DNA of 64,000 nucleotides from Asterella californica (Eukaryota; Streptophyta; Marchantiopsida; Marchantiales; Aytoniaceae): positions 1,473,501 through 1,537,500 of the forward strand of contig JAYKYS010000001.1 of the NCBI GenBank assembly GCA_036924285.1, read 5' to 3'. Positions 21,263 to 34,452 of the stretch are shown piece by piece. Numbering within the stretch: the first letter of the stretch is position 1; every line of letters starts with the position of its first letter. The position numbers were made by a program, and so were the translations under genes. The notes below the pieces were generated by a model. The model was not told the DNA's origin and made no database searches. It worked only from the letters and a program-made list of their open reading frames with translations.

Positions 21263-24200
21263 TAGAGAACAGTTTTGTCCGTAGGCGTAAGTACGCTTTT
21301 GTACTGTACATACGACACGGACGAAGGGAAGAAAAAATCTGTAAAAATCCGGAATTCTTCTGATATTCTCATTTACTTTTAGTTAGTGTAATTCATTTCG
21401 TCATTTACCATATTTCCTCATTGGTTGTTATGTACCTTCGTCTTCCTCTGGACGAGAAATTTACTTGTCCACTTATAATACGTTTGTCTGACTTGAAACC
21501 CTTCTTAACATTGCGTTACTTCATCGTACCTCTAAATAAGTTCAACAATACGTGAAGACACTGCACAAGATAATAGCTCATACGGGTTGATAATCTGGTG
21601 TAAATTTTAGAGGACTAAGCTATATTTCATTAAACCACCGGTGCTTTTTGAAATATGCCTGGTAACCAGGAAAACTAATTTTGCAGGTTAGCTGTCTGCA
21701 AACAATCAAATTTAACAGGTATAAAAAAACAATTTTGCTGATAAAATTTTATTCTACGGCGAGAATATAATTAGTTAAATTTAGAGTCAAATCAAAACTC
21801 TCCAAAGGATTCATACTTTGTGATTCACTTCAGAACTGATTATTTTGTACAGAATACATATATATATTTTAATTTATTTATTTTAATTTTTTGAGCAATG
21901 TTGGAAACACAGTTATTGTGGTTTCTTAGAACAAAGCAATATCTTCTCTCTAACCTAAAGTACATATTTACTCTCTAACAGGAGAGGAAAAAGAAATGAT
22001 GTTTCTTGCTTTTATACCCGCACTGGGGTTTATGGACAAATCAGTATAAATGGGAAGAGAAGAGATTGATAACAAGACAATTCACTGCGCTAGCAGTAGT
22101 CATTATTAACTCGAGAAATGGAGTGATCATGTTATGGTGAAGAGTGAGGTGAGAAGTAGAGCATCAAATGCTACTGCAGTGGTTTTTGAAGCTACTACAT
22201 GCTCAGTCTACGAGTCTGAGCATTGAAATTGAGAACATAGAAGTACAGATATTAGTCTATGAAGTCGAATTATATATAGAGCAGAAAACGTTATGATTAT
22301 TTAATGCTAAGCATGAGAGGTGTATAAGAACCGACCATGACCCCAAGCGGCTAACGTTAAATATAAATGGATAATAAACACCCACAAAACTATAGATAAA
22401 TAATCCTCTGATAATTTCATATCAAATATTGAATCACAAGAATTTTCAATAAAGCTTGTGAATAAGCAAATGTTGTCAGCTTTCTGTCAGCAATATCTTT
22501 TGATAACATCAGTTTGTATCATTCCAAATCTAAACCAAAATTAGAGAATTTATTTCAGTTATTCTGACTGGTAATAGTAAGAAAACATTCTACAGTTATC
22601 AGTATCGTGTAGAAGTAACTAACACGGATCCTTGCATGTAATACCTGTATATTCATTTAAAAATGAAACTGTCACGTTTTACTATCCGTTGGACTCTAAA
22701 GTTAGACCTATACTATCACTTAAAATGCATCGAGATTCCAATTCGAGACATACAGAATATGGACGATGCCTCGATCTGTTTTGGAAGCAGTCACTGCTCG
22801 TATGGGTCCTCATGCAAGAAAAGAATATCAGGCCCTATTGTAATATATCCCAAGAAAGAAAGCCACCAAAAAGGAAGGCAATGATGAATTCATGGTCTAC
22901 ACACAATTATTTAAGGACTTGAATTGCACTTTGTTGAGCTCACCTAGTGGGGTCATTTCATTTGGCTGCCATGATTGAATCGATCAAAGCTTCCTACTCT
23001 CCTACTGATTCAGTCCAAGGCCCACGTATCATAGACTAACCCCCACCTTGAGAAAAGATGCTAAATCTTTCATACTGTTCCAAATTGTTCCAGAATAGAA
23101 TAGAGAACATGAAGAGACCGCCAGAATAAACTTAAAAGAGCATCCTTTTTATCATTATAACTATTTATTATGTAGCAACTTGTAGATTTTTATCTGTTTC
23201 GTAAAAGGGGTAACATCGTGCATTACAGTCGAGACTTTGATTCTTTCTTGCAAGCAGTAGAAACACTCTCCCGTCAGCTGGAGCTGGCAGGAGTTGTCTC
23301 TCCTAGTTGCAGAAGGTACAGAAGGCAACTCCGGTTTCACTCTCGACGACAGCGCACGCTGGCTCAAGGCTTGTCCATCGGATAAAAGAAACGACTGGTA
23401 TTCACTGGAGGAGTGTCAAAGTTAGTAACCTTCTGAAAGATACGAGACCCGCGGGCGTGAGTTATTACTTCGTCAATACTTTGTACAGTGTTTCATGCAG
23501 AAATCTCCGGAGGTATCCGGAGGATAACACAGCGGGCTTTTCCTTACCGGCTCTTTACTTGTTTAGTCCGTTTTTCTTTTTACGAATTCTTCACTGCTCT
23601 GAATAATTATTTTGAGTGTACAAATTGAAAAAAATCAATGATAAAATCGTGTGTCCAGTCACAGACTCGATCCAGAATGAGTCACGCTTATATACAAAGT
23701 TATCTGTGACAATTCTTCAACAGCCAGTTACCTCTCTTCCGGTGAAGAATATTTTCTCTGAACTTTGACACTCTCTAATAATTCATAGGTGGCACCTTTT
23801 CAACGGACAAAGTTTCAGTTTTAGCATACTTTTCAGTTTGCTACGGTAATGGAAAAGAAAAAGTTTTGATATATTTATTTTCTCCCAAATACAGTACTTC
23901 CAATATCATAAAAGCTAAAATTTTATACATCCGAGAAAATATAGGAACTGTAAAAAAATATGTAAATGTTGAGTTCGGTAATGTGCATTTGTCTCTAACA
24001 TATCACCTTTTACTAAATAAAATTCACTGTTCCTGATTTTAAGTTTCCCTCTGCTTTTACTAGTTGAGATCTCTACAATGTTTTGTTGGGTGATTTCGTA
24101 ATGACTTTCCTTTTTGCTGTTCTGTCCTGTAAAGGGCAGACCACGCGGACTGATGAGGAGACTGTTGGTCGAATGTTGGGCGAGGAAAGCATCTCCAGTG

Positions 24201-26925
24201 CTCTTATTTGTACAGTCAGTGTAGTTGCTTGCTTCTGTTGACTGTGAGCTTAGAGGAGAATCTCAAGGGAACCTGGGACTACAAGCATGTTTGGTGAGTA
24301 GATTCTGTTGGAAGGTAGCTGCATGCAATCTCTGTCCCCATCCAGCATCCAGGAGGATGGCACTCTAGAATAAAATAACTGGGAAACATTCTTGCAATCC
24401 TTGTTCATTCATTCAGCTGAATACACACGATCGAGTGCCGTTCTCCATTCTTCAGGTGGGTAGTTTTGCCATCGACTTCAAAGGGTCTAATTTAAACGCT
24501 TTTGAGTTTCATGTCTTTCTTTTCTTGGCGAGAGAAATAAGAGGGTCATAAGTTTCATGTCATGATTCATGGACTGTGTGAGTTCTATCTAAAGCACAAG
24601 ACGTACGTGGATCCGATTGTGGATTGCTCTGAGCACCCAACTTTCTTTCATTTTTCTTCAAGTTCACTCGGGGTTGTTACTGTCAAATTCTTTGGATGAA
24701 ACCCTAAAAGTTAGGGTATCGTGGTGATATCACCTCCTTCCGACAAGGACTCTGACACACTCTGATATCAGATCCACGCATTCATCCATTACATACACTT
24801 TCAGTAGCATCAGAATGAGTGCGACAAAACTCAAGAGCCACTGATATTTCCATAGGGACAAATTAAAGCAAGTACAAGATAGTCAAAGTCACACACCAAC
24901 TTAAATTTTCCAGCCCGACCAAGGGAATGTACAAGGGAAGGAAGGTAGTGATCGAAGTCTAAGGTGTCTCAAGCAGCACTGCAGTGTGGGGACCATGTAG
25001 AATTTCATCGTTAAGTGACATGTTAAAACTTATCCGGAGAATGCTCGTACGACAACTGGAGAGAGAATATATATTCCCCTGTACTACGGTAATGGACATA
25101 GTGCTGATGCCAATATTCTGTCCCCTTGTATGGCACTACCTGTGTGACCACTTCCGTCTCCGTGAAGGACCGTCCTGTATCTAGTGTAATCTGAAGAAAC
25201 AGTTACTGTCAGCTCACTGAACTGACTACTATCTTTTTCTGTACCAAACCCCATGTACCTAGCTGAAGAAAGAAGAAAACCTAACTGACACAAGTCTCCA
25301 GAGAGTTTCCATGTGGGTTTGGTTTGGAAGCTTACTAGGATTCTTGTTGAAAACGAGTGTTGTAACTGGAGGGGGCATGAATCATACATCTCTAGAGGAT
25401 AATAGGCTTTTATTCACGAGACCTACTGACGTCTCAAAACCGCACTATCATCCTATCACTATCGTCGTCGACGGTGACCATGTGGACGGGATTTGTTTGG
25501 GACTTGGCCCATCCAGTATAGCAACAGAACAAATAGTGCATGGGACATCTTTCGGTACTTGTTACTCCCCCTTACGTGGTGGAAATATGCATGCTTGTGG
25601 CTCAGCAGTGGAGCAGAATCCCTTCATATATGTCGGCGGTTTCTCAGCTAGAATAGAGCTGCGTTTTTCTGCAGTTTCTCTCACTTGGTGATCATCGTCT
25701 TGACATCATTCCCCCCCCCCCCCTCCCTCCCTCCCCCCTCTTTCTTCGTCCTCGTCAAATATGCTTTCGTACTTTCTCCCCCAAAATGTTTTTTGAATCC
25801 CCCTTTTCTACGCAAACAGAGAACTTGTGGGAATAGAAGCGGCAAAGTCTGAACGCTAATCGCCTCTTGTTCTTCTCTAAGAGTAGATGTATATATAGAT
25901 AGATAGCGCAGAAACTTTGCTATTTAGTTTTCATTACAAAGATCGTAGCGGAGCTGGATAAGGTGTCTCTTCTTCTCTTCTCTTATCCAGCCAAACTATT
26001 CCAACCATATGCACGAACTATTTTATTACATTCATTCCTCCGATATCCTCCTCCTTGTCCACTGCCGATTTTATGGGCGGAATTGTATCTGCGGGATCTC
26101 GTGTAACTTGAGGTTCTGTGTACACTTGAGTGTAGCATACAACTTGGGTACGTATCCCGCAGCCAAAGGAGGACGATGCTAACGGCACTCATGATCAGCA
26201 AGTCTTGACGTAGCTCTCTCTGTCTAGCAAGATGTTGAAAAGTGTGGTATACAACTGGAAAACAGTCTTGGACATTCTGGACGAGGGGCCCCCCATTGGA
26301 AGTACAATACATTGAACATGGGATCGCTTGCAATCAGCTGCAGAAAGCATCAACTTCGAAAGCTTTCTCTGCTCTCCCTACTCATTATGATTGAGTCTTG
26401 GCAATTGGGTCGATGCACCGAAAGCTTTCTCTCCATCGCCGCTCATGGATGTCTTTCTCTCGTGCCGTGTTTAAACCACATGTACACATGAGGACATAGT
26501 TTGAGGACAATTCTGGCAGAAAGTGTATGATAGTACCTTATTATATGATTTACTCGAAAGTTGGAATGGGGACAGCATATAGAAGGCTCTGAATAATCTC
26601 AACAAACAGATTTTCAAAGTGGTACTTCCGTTAGAAGCCATTGAAACACGGACTCTTTTCTCAGCCCCACTTCTCCACTACATGGTAATTAAATAACGAA
26701 AGGAAAATACTCGTTTTCATGATGACTTCCACTTAGATTCATCTCATCTATGTAACATATCATCTGACCTGACTCGCTATAACAATCTTACTATCTAACT
26801 TGACTTATTATCGCATCGACCTTTAACTTGACTATCTATATTGAGGCCAAGCTTAGAACCAATTAGAGACAAGTGTGCATCAAGGAAGATAGAAGCCTGG
26901 CCCAACTAAAACTAAAGTCTGGACT
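21263..26925. other. Gene-poor stretch
   Basis: AT-rich DNA to about 24.0 kb, then more mixed. No conserved domain is seen. The longest frame worth noting is 126 codons at 25311-25691 (+), unrecognised and ending just before a poly-C tract. Possible transcribed but non-coding parts near 24.1-24.5 kb cannot be proven. Confidence 0.4.
25711..25740. repeat. Poly-C / CCCT tract
   Basis: Thirteen consecutive C followed by TCCCTCCCTCCCCCC. The - strand has G-runs able to form a G-quadruplex. A nearly identical tract lies at 30691-30710. Confidence 0.95.
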
Positions 26926-27290
26926 CTGAAGGAAGGTTTTAACAGAGAGAGAGAACGACGGAATTCAGTACAGGTTCTAGTGGAAGCTCCCACAGCATCT
27001 TCATGTGAGTGGAAAGCCGTAATACAAACAGTAGGAGTAGAGATATGCGAAACCAACTGTAAATAAAAGCATGCATCCCAAATGCCTTAGGGGAAGGTGA
27101 GACCACAAGAGGCTAAGCGTGATATTGGAACAAAATTAACTATCTAGACTGGCGATTGCGGTGGACTATATTGACTGAATAAATATTTATTCAGAACTGA
27201 GAAAACTAATGGTATCAACTTTAAACAGTCGAAATAATTTAACAATACATTAGAGACAAGAAAATACAAACTGAGAAAGTTTACTAATTT
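26926..27290 (+). repeat. Dispersed ~350-bp repeat R, copy 1
   Basis: Aligns along its length with 34104-34452, from GGAAGGTTTTAACAGAG to about AAACTGAGAAAG, with scattered substitutions and small indels. No ORF and no terminal inverted repeats are seen. Class unknown (SINE-like, MITE-like or a retroelement fragment). Confidence 0.85.
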
Positions 27291-27399
27291 AAATGATTAA
27301 ATTTAATTGAACCTGCTTATCCTCGTGTACACATGGATGCTGCAAACTAAAACCTATAAGCATAACATGTACAGTGATCTCTATCTAAATATAAGAGTA

Positions 27400-27535
27400 C
27401 AGTGCACAGACGAATTGAGATTGTTTTTATTCAGACATATCAATTTTTGACTAAACCCTTCCAAGAGGAAGGGTTTGACCACAATACCTCCTCCATCTGA
27501 ACATGGAGGAGGTGATTATGCATGCCTCAAATACT
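27400..27535 (+). repeat. Hairpin-ended dispersed repeat, copy 3 (3' part)
   Basis: Two consecutive hairpins, AAACCCTTCC..GGAAGGGTTT (near 27456-27478) and CCTCCTCCAT..ATGGAGGAGG (near 27486-27512), then TGATTATGCATGC. This is the same two-hairpin order and tail as the 8.3 and 9.9 kb copies. Confidence 0.6.
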
Positions 27536-27539
27536 AATG

Positions 27540-30018
27540 CAGACGAAAAAGGCTATAGTACGAACCCATGAGCAGAAGTGACCACGAACAACAGATTCAT
27601 CAGGAAAGATAGGCATAGATTGTTAGAAGGTAGCAAAGGCCAGGTGATAGCAGATACCGACGCTGCTAAAGTTCCACTGACCGAACATGAGTTTGGTAGC
27701 TGATGTTCCAAGTATTCGTCGGGAACTGTTGATGTTACGTGCTGTAGGACAGGAAAACCTCTTCAAGCTTCAGTGCTATCGATATTATGGAGGGAGGGAG
27801 AGTCAGTTGATACTTTTCGACCTCGAGGTGGGGTACAGTACCAGAATTCCTAGGCATCAGATCAAAGTGACCGAGGCTAGAACGTGAACAGAACGTCTAT
27901 TCGAAATGTATTGAACAGAAGTAGGCCTTTCTAAGGTCTTCAGACTTCCATGTCACCACCAATCGTCCACTTCCTTTTTGTTTGTTCGCCGTCGTCTTTT
28001 CGTCTGCTTGGGCCGAGCTGGTTTTAGTAATATAACAAGAATATTCAAAATTATGAATATTCTTGTTTAAGATTATTCAATTCTAATATTTCGTGTGTTT
28101 TTCTTCAACAAAGTGTTCTTATATGACGTGCGATAGTGACTACAAGGAGACAAAACATAAGACAAAAACCGATTGGTTCTTCTGAAGCGTGTGACTATAA
28201 CGGGGTTTGAACTTTGAGGGTAGTAAAATACAATCGACGCTCTTGGAGGTGGTGAGTGAATAGGTATTTGGGACTATCGTGTGGTGTGGCAGTCACTTCT
28301 CTTTGTATGAGATCTCTCTAAATCCATATGTGCTTTGTTTATGAAAAGGGAAATACATTATCACATAAATAAATAACATCATTCGTGAACTCTTAACATC
28401 ATGCGTTGTGAAATGTACCTCTGATTCAACTTCATGTATATTTTTCCTTTAATTGAATCATCATTAGCAGACAGAAATCCAAATTTCATGCATTGTCAAA
28501 TTTTCTTTCGGTGGTATGATTACAATATATGTGACTCAAACTCTCAAGTGTTGGAAATTTCCAATTGCTTGGGTAAGTGAAAATAATATCTAAGTTGATC
28601 AATGGTAAAAAGAACATCATCATAAACCTTAGATTTGCAATCATTTCTAAGATATTTTTGGGGTCGACCTTTTCTTATTAATAAGTCTTTTAAGCTACAT
28701 AGCAAGGAAACATATGTTTCTCTACCGTTGCTACTCAGAAATTTTCTACTAAGAATTTCTTTTGTATACGATATACAACATTATGAGTTATTGCTGAAAT
28801 TATTAAAGAATAAGATCAAATATTATATAATTTAAAAATTTAAAAACAGTATAAAATACATTAAGGTTGGATAGTGAATCAAAACTACTGTTATATGGTT
28901 TTGTATACAAAATAAGATAAAATATTCTCTCTTCTGGAAACTTTTAGACTTGAAGTAAACATTTGTGTTACCCAAATTTTTACTTTTTCCCCGTAATTTT
29001 TAATTTATTGTTTTATTCATTAATTTAATTTACGTGAATATAGTAAGATCTCGAGTCTAGGAAATACCAGTTTACTATGGTATTTCCAGTTTTAACTTCG
29101 GATGAGAAATGACAAAATACTTTTTGTGAGAAGACTCATATTAGTAGAAGCATCAGTTACTAAACAGTGTAAACTAAAATGATTCATGCTTAAACGATGG
29201 AAGGCCTTGTCTACACGAACGCATGGAAGGGAGTGTCCACTTGGATGACAGACTCTGAATAAAAGACGAAAGAAAGAATTTGGATGGTGGCAGCCTGCGA
29301 AGTGCGAACCGCAGCCTGCCTTGACTTGGATTAAATCACCCAGGTGGCTCTTGTGATCACTAGGGAGATCATCAGTACTTACTTTTTTACAGACTCAGCT
29401 TTGTATTGCACATGTGCGGCGCCCTTAGTTGGAGTTAAAACCATCTGAAGTATTTTTACTTAGACTGGTGGTGGCTGTTTTTCATATTTAGACTTTGACG
29501 TCTGCAGAAGGTGCCGTCCCCTCAAGCTTGTGTGCTGGGTTCGGCCGTTTTTGGTTTTGTGTGAGGGTATAAAAGATTGGATCTTCCGCTTGTGCCCTGT
29601 GTGTGTTTAGGTGTGCATGGACTGACCTTAGTGTGACAGCAGCTTAAGAGATAGACATATGATGTATCTTATGTAGAAGAGATCTTCCACCTCTATTGTT
29701 CCTACCACATCTTGATAACAATTTTCTTTGCCTAAGAGGCATGTTCCTTATCTTTTACTTGTCTTTGTATATAAAATTACTGAGAGAAGTAAGACATGGG
29801 AGGAATGTGATTGTGTATTACAGAAAGAAGCTTCTATTGTGGATGGACTAGATGTATGAGACATCTATGTCTCTTAGATAGGTTTGCAAGTCCATATGCT
29901 AGTTGTCTTGCATTGTAAACAGTGAGAAGAGAAAGTTGAGGTGTACAACTTTTGTGTTCTGAAAGTTAATTACCCATGGGTCATATTAAAGACTGTACGT
30001 TATCGTGTCGTGGATCGG
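27540..30018. other. AT-rich stretch without a recognised gene
   Basis: A 66-codon frame at 27687-27887 (+) lies in a GC-balanced patch and looks coding-like in composition but is unrecognised. A good TATA sequence (GGGTATAAAAGATTGG, about 29566) could be a promoter of an old LTR. The rest is AT-rich. TATCGTGTCGTGG at about 30001 resembles the start of the LTR family described below. Confidence 0.35.
28034..28067. repeat. Perfect 14-bp-stem AT-rich hairpin
   Basis: AACAAGAATATTCA at 28034-28047 and its exact reverse complement at 28054-28067 with a 6-nt loop. Possibly a small cruciform or remnant MITE centre. Confidence 0.9.
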
Positions 30019-31291
30019 TGTCATAGAGTGTGATTTTTCTGTCCGAGAATATACTAGGTATCTGATTGTAGAGAGATACGGCAAGACCTTGGATCAACTC
30101 AGTAAAATCCTTGTGCTCTCACGATCCAATCGATATGAGAATATGACTTTATCTCAACTCTAGTATTTATTTGTGATGAAAGATACAACAAAAGAAAATG
30201 AGAGAGACATCACTTGATTATAGTACTCCTCATCAAAGTTCATCGTGATCCACACAAGATGATTGATCTTCCGTCTACAGTGACATCAGATATCAACCCA
30301 GATGTTGAAATCTTGTCTCGGGGGTTACAAACTGTTAGGGGACGTGCGGCGAGCTCCTTCGGCGGATCCCTCCAAAGACAGAACTACAGTTCGCTGTCAA
30401 AAGACTTGAAGGTGATTTTCGTGGCCATTTTTTTGATGACTTGACAAAAATGTCTTCTATTTCAATATGGGGAAGTACTTCGTATTTTTCAAATAGAGGC
30501 GAAGCATCTTTGCGCAACCCACATAAATGGAAATATGCGCTGTATCTATAATTGTACGTGCTTCTTTGGCTTTACAGGTCCTCTGGCCGCGCGCGTAGCG
30601 CTGGCCAAATATCGTGCGCGTAAATCGTCAAGCCCTTTCTGGTCTTTTTTTTGTTCGCGTAGCGCCGGACTTTTGGGCTTCGCCCACCCTCCCCCCCCCC
30701 CCCTCCCTCCCGGCGTAAAGCGTCAAGAAACATTGGCTGGAAATTCAGGTTCATTTCATTCACCAAATGTCCACTGTCAAGTCTCAATTCTCTCCGTACA
30801 AGACGATCAACAGGATCATCGGAGTAAGCAAGTCCATTATCCTCCCCATAAACTCTTCATCAAGTATGTAATGAACCATTGTCGAAAGTGATCGTGATGA
30901 ATGTAATGAAGCTTAATATGAAATAGATTCAAGAATGAAAGATCTAGAACTCAGATCAATCCTCCATCCATGAGTACAACCCTCGTAGCTCCTCACTCTT
31001 CATGTAAAACACAGAGAAATACTCGCGAAATACCAAGCAAAGAAGAATGTCTCATGAACCCGCGACCCACAATCTTATACTTGGACGCAACGACAAGGAC
31101 CACTGAAGTGAACGTACAGAAATTGCTGATATGGCACGTTTCACTATCGTTTAATCACTCAAACCTATGGTTGCAATCGTGACACGCATCACACTGTTCA
31201 AAAAGTTACACGATAAGGTTCATGAAACATAAAAAAAACATAATGTAAGTTCTACGAGAATTTTACACAAGAGCCGCATCACAACACGACA
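30019..31291 (-). repeat. LTR-like repeat G, copy 3 (inverted, internally deleted, with insertion)
   Basis: On the - strand it starts TGTCGTGTTGTGATG at 31291, has a TATAAG box near 31087, and ends CTCTATGACA at 30019. It matches the copies at 51.8 and 54.2 kb, including remains of their two small ORFs, here broken by stops and a frameshift. About 1.2 kb of the tail is missing. A GC-rich insert (about 30341-30719) splits the second small ORF. Confidence 0.8.
30341..30719. mobile_element. GC-rich insert with poly-C tract inside repeat G copy 3
   Basis: About 380 bp, absent from the other two G copies at the homologous point. It contains GCGCGTAGCGCTGGCC, CGCGTAGCGCCGG and TGCGCGTAAATCG motifs and a C13TCCCTCCC tract (30691-30710). 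Much of its left half is open on the - strand (30335-30517, 60 codons). Clear terminal repeats or target duplications are not visible, so its class is unknown. Confidence 0.5.
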
Positions 31292-31374
31292 CTTACTCAT
31301 CACTCCCAATCTTCTCTTCAAAGTTCAAACACAGAAGAAATCTCCACCTCATACTTTAACGTGGAGTTCATTAC

Positions 31375-32655
31375 TGTTTCGTATCAAATTGAGGGTGAAG
31401 GTTGTCTAGGAAAATGCAAGGTTCCTGGCTGTGGAGATATAGTGTACTGAACAGATGCAAGAAAGAGAGAAACAACCATGAGAACAAGCTTTGCAAGATA
31501 TACCAACTCTCACTTTATATACGTTCTTGTTTCTTTTTCTCTAAGAACACAAAACTTAGAAATAGACTTGAGTGGTCTGTAATCTGCACCTAGCATCCTA
31601 AAACAAGTCTTCGAATCTCAACCTAGACCCAAAACTACCGAAGCGTAACTCAAACCAAAGAAGACCTATCTGAGAATTTTTTCTTTTCGCTAAACGGTCC
31701 GCTCTTCCACCTTGACTCTGTTGGCTCCAAGAACTCTCAGATCCGACTCCTTACAGCTGAGATATCTCTAGTTTTTGACCGCAAGTGACCATACTTCCAA
31801 AAACTCCTCTCTGTGGCTTAAAACCACATACATACGCAAAAAAAATGTCTAATTTGAGATCTTCTAGTAGATAGATTTGACTACCTGATTGCAAAGAACA
31901 ACCCAACTTCAGATCTGACGAACAAAAATCTGACATAAGCATCTCCCTATGGATCAATTTCTCTCACATCTCCTAGATTGCTCGATGAAACTTCGTATCA
32001 TCTTCATTTTCTTGAAGAACTCAGTGTGTTGATCTTGATAAATCCAAGGACAGCAAGTTTGACTCCAAAACGGCTTGAACGGTCTAATTCTCCTTCGCAT
32101 ATCACTGAAGCACTCCAAATCCTGTTCCTTACGTCCTAATTTCGTCTAGAACACACTCCTCGATTCACCTCTTCACGAACTGTCTTAACCAACGTGTAGC
32201 TTGCACTGATTTGAACTCAATGACACCTTGTGCGCATGCATTAGACCTCCCAATCCTCTGAAATGTCTGTCGACAGATCACAGATACAAGCTAGCTCCTT
32301 AAGTTGCCCCCTTACATCAGTTCACAGCACGTGAGGTTTTCTTAGATAATGATCAAGCAGCCCCCTTGCATCTTTAGTATAACGCAAAGAATCACAAATG
32401 CCCAATCAACATCAATAAGCTAAGGTCTAGCTTGATTTTTCCATCTTTCGAACTTCATAGCTTTGTTATTAAGCGTCATTTAAATAAAAAAAGTGCTTAT
32501 GGGAAGCTAACAACGAGCTCTATCACTTGGTGCAATGAAAGTGAAGATCCAAAAGTTGCATAAAAAGCTCGTTTTCAGTCTTGTGAACGTCTTTGGAGCA
32601 ATAATGCAAAGCAGCGAATTTGGATTTTCATGTAAGAGTCATCCATGACACGACA
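31375..32655 (-). repeat. Degenerate LTR A of the TGTCGTGTC..GACACGACA family
   Basis: Aligns with the LTRs at 34.9-37.0 and 43.3-45.1 kb, with internal deletions. On the - strand it begins TGTCGTGTCATGGATG at 32655. One unit of the ~157-bp U3 repeat is present (about 32418-32570), and a reverse-strand TATATAAAG is near 31513. It stands alone: no matching partner LTR or internal region is attached. Confidence 0.75.
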
Positions 32656-32739
32656 GTGCAGAAGCCATAGATTTCGATGAGAGGAAGAGCACACAAAGAC
32701 AATATAGAAGCTGAAGGAGTTACTATCGTCATCTCTAAT

Positions 32740-33605
32740 GTTGAGAAGGATTAGTTATAAGGATGAAATATCAGTGAAACTTATCTCGGATACAAGTCCG
32801 ATTGCTGTTGGATGGACCGTTGGTGAGGATGACATTAACCTAAATAGATTTGTTGTGCGGTTTGAGCCTGAGTCCGAATGAGACTTCTTTTGCCAAGGTG
32901 TTGAGAGCTCGTCAATGAGCGTATCCATAGGTGAAATGAGAACTATGGGGTATTATTTCAGCTATAAAAACCTAAGAGGAATATTTGATAGGAGCATCGA
33001 TGGTAGTTGAGACAAATTGTTTACTGTTGCTGAGGACGATTAAGAATTGTATAACTCTCGAAATCGTGATGCTAAGATGGATTGCGTATATCAAGTCTCT
33101 GAACCTAGAGTTTGGACATATCGTAGAGAAAGATAATCCAATAGTGGATATGTTATCAAGGGCTCGATATGATGATGAGGAGGATATGATCGATCATGTG
33201 GAAGGCGTGGATGCTAAGTTTACACTATAGCACGCATAGAGAGAGAAGACGAGTTGTTTGTAGAAAGGTTATACGAGAGACAGCTACTAGATAACGAGGC
33301 AAGATAATAGACTAACGAGGAGTTCCATAAGATTCGAAAGGAAGGCCTACAACTACTTGTTTCAAGACAAGTTCTTAGGAAAGATATCAAAGCAGACAAG
33401 CGAAATGTCACAGCGGGTGATTTGCACGAGAGAGGATCAGAAAACGTTGTTGAAGGAGTTTCACGAAAGTCTATGAGCAAGACATCGAAGAATTTGGACC
33501 ATCTTTACTAAGTTGAAAGAGCGCTATTGGTGGAAGAACATGTATTGAGAGGTAGCTACTTTCATGGAATCTTGCTTGACTTGTCAGATGTATCTGACAT
33601 AAGGA
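32740..33605 (+). pseudogene. Decayed Ty3/gypsy pol: RNase H and integrase N-terminus
   Basis: Reading frames with stops and shifts recover the RNase H start (DTSPIAVGWTVGEDD, about 32800), its C-terminal part (32985-33230: VVETNCLLLLRTIKN, MLRWIAYIKSLN, DMLSRARYDDEEDM) and the integrase zinc-finger region (ICTREDQKTLLKEFHESL, then RIWTIFTKLKERYWW, then CLTCQM, about 33412-33595). A TGA replaces an expected tryptophan codon before ARHRR. The integrase catalytic core should follow but is missing; the element resumes at 45.1 kb. This is a different lineage from the intact chromovirus. Confidence 0.88.
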
Positions 33606-34103
33606 CGAATTACATCCAACTTTTCTGTTTGTCATTCACTGCCGATTCTTTCTCCTTAAGAACACAAATCTAGGAAACAGACCAGAGCGGTCTGTAATCT
33701 GCATCAAAACCTCCTAAAACGAGTCTCTGAATCTCAATCCAGATCCAAAACTACCGAAGCGTAGCTTAAAGCAAGAGAAACATCCTTTTGCTAACAAAAA
33801 GACCTGCACTAGCATCACACTATTCAAACCCAAGTCCAAACAACGTCCATGTACAAGCCCTTAGCTAACGCTAGCTACCACAAGTTGTACATAACCAAGT
33901 AGAACTCTAACAAACTCAAAAGGATGAAAATTGTAGCGAAAGAACCAAAAAAAACTTATCTGAGAACTTTTCTCCTTTGCCAAACGGTCTTCAGATGTCT
34001 ATAAGGCTTTCCTTTCTTGCTCCGTTGGTCCCAGAACTCCCTAATCTGATTCTCGACAGCCGTGATATTGCCGATTTTTTATCGCAGGTGATCAAACCTT
34101 AGG

Positions 34104-34452
34104 AAGGTCTTAACAGAGAAAGAGAGAACAGACGAAATTCAGTAAAGGCTCTATTGGAAGCTCCTAGAGCATCTTCATGTGAGTGGAAAGCGTGTTACAG
34201 ACAATAGGAGTAGAGATCTGGGAAACCAACTGTAAATAAAAACATGCATCCCAAATGCCTTAGGAGAAGGTGAGACCACAAGAGACTAAGCGTGATAATT
34301 GGGACAAAATTAACTATCTAGATTGGGATTGCGATGGACTACATTGACTGAAAATATATTTATACAGAACTGACAAAACTAATGGTATCAACTTTAAACA
34401 GTCGAAACAGTTTAACAATACATTAGAGACAAGAAAAGACAAACGGAGAAAC
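34104..34452 (+). repeat. Dispersed ~350-bp repeat R, copy 2, inserted in an LTR
   Basis: Same sequence as 26926-27290. Comparison with LTR C shows clean interruption of the LTR sequence between AAACCTTA and AAACTCCTCC, so R is an independent mobile or transposed unit. Confidence 0.85.

Noticed and set aside
24150..24200. CTGATGAG...CGAA resembling a hammerhead ribozyme core or a C/D snoRNA C box
   Set aside because: The stem II pairing is poor, the core reads GAAT rather than GAAA, and no D box or cleavage triplet is in place.
25311..25691. 126-codon + strand frame with an N-terminal hydrophobic run
   Set aside because: No homology signal, no upstream support, and it ends at a simple-sequence tract. 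Kept only as a note in the flank description.
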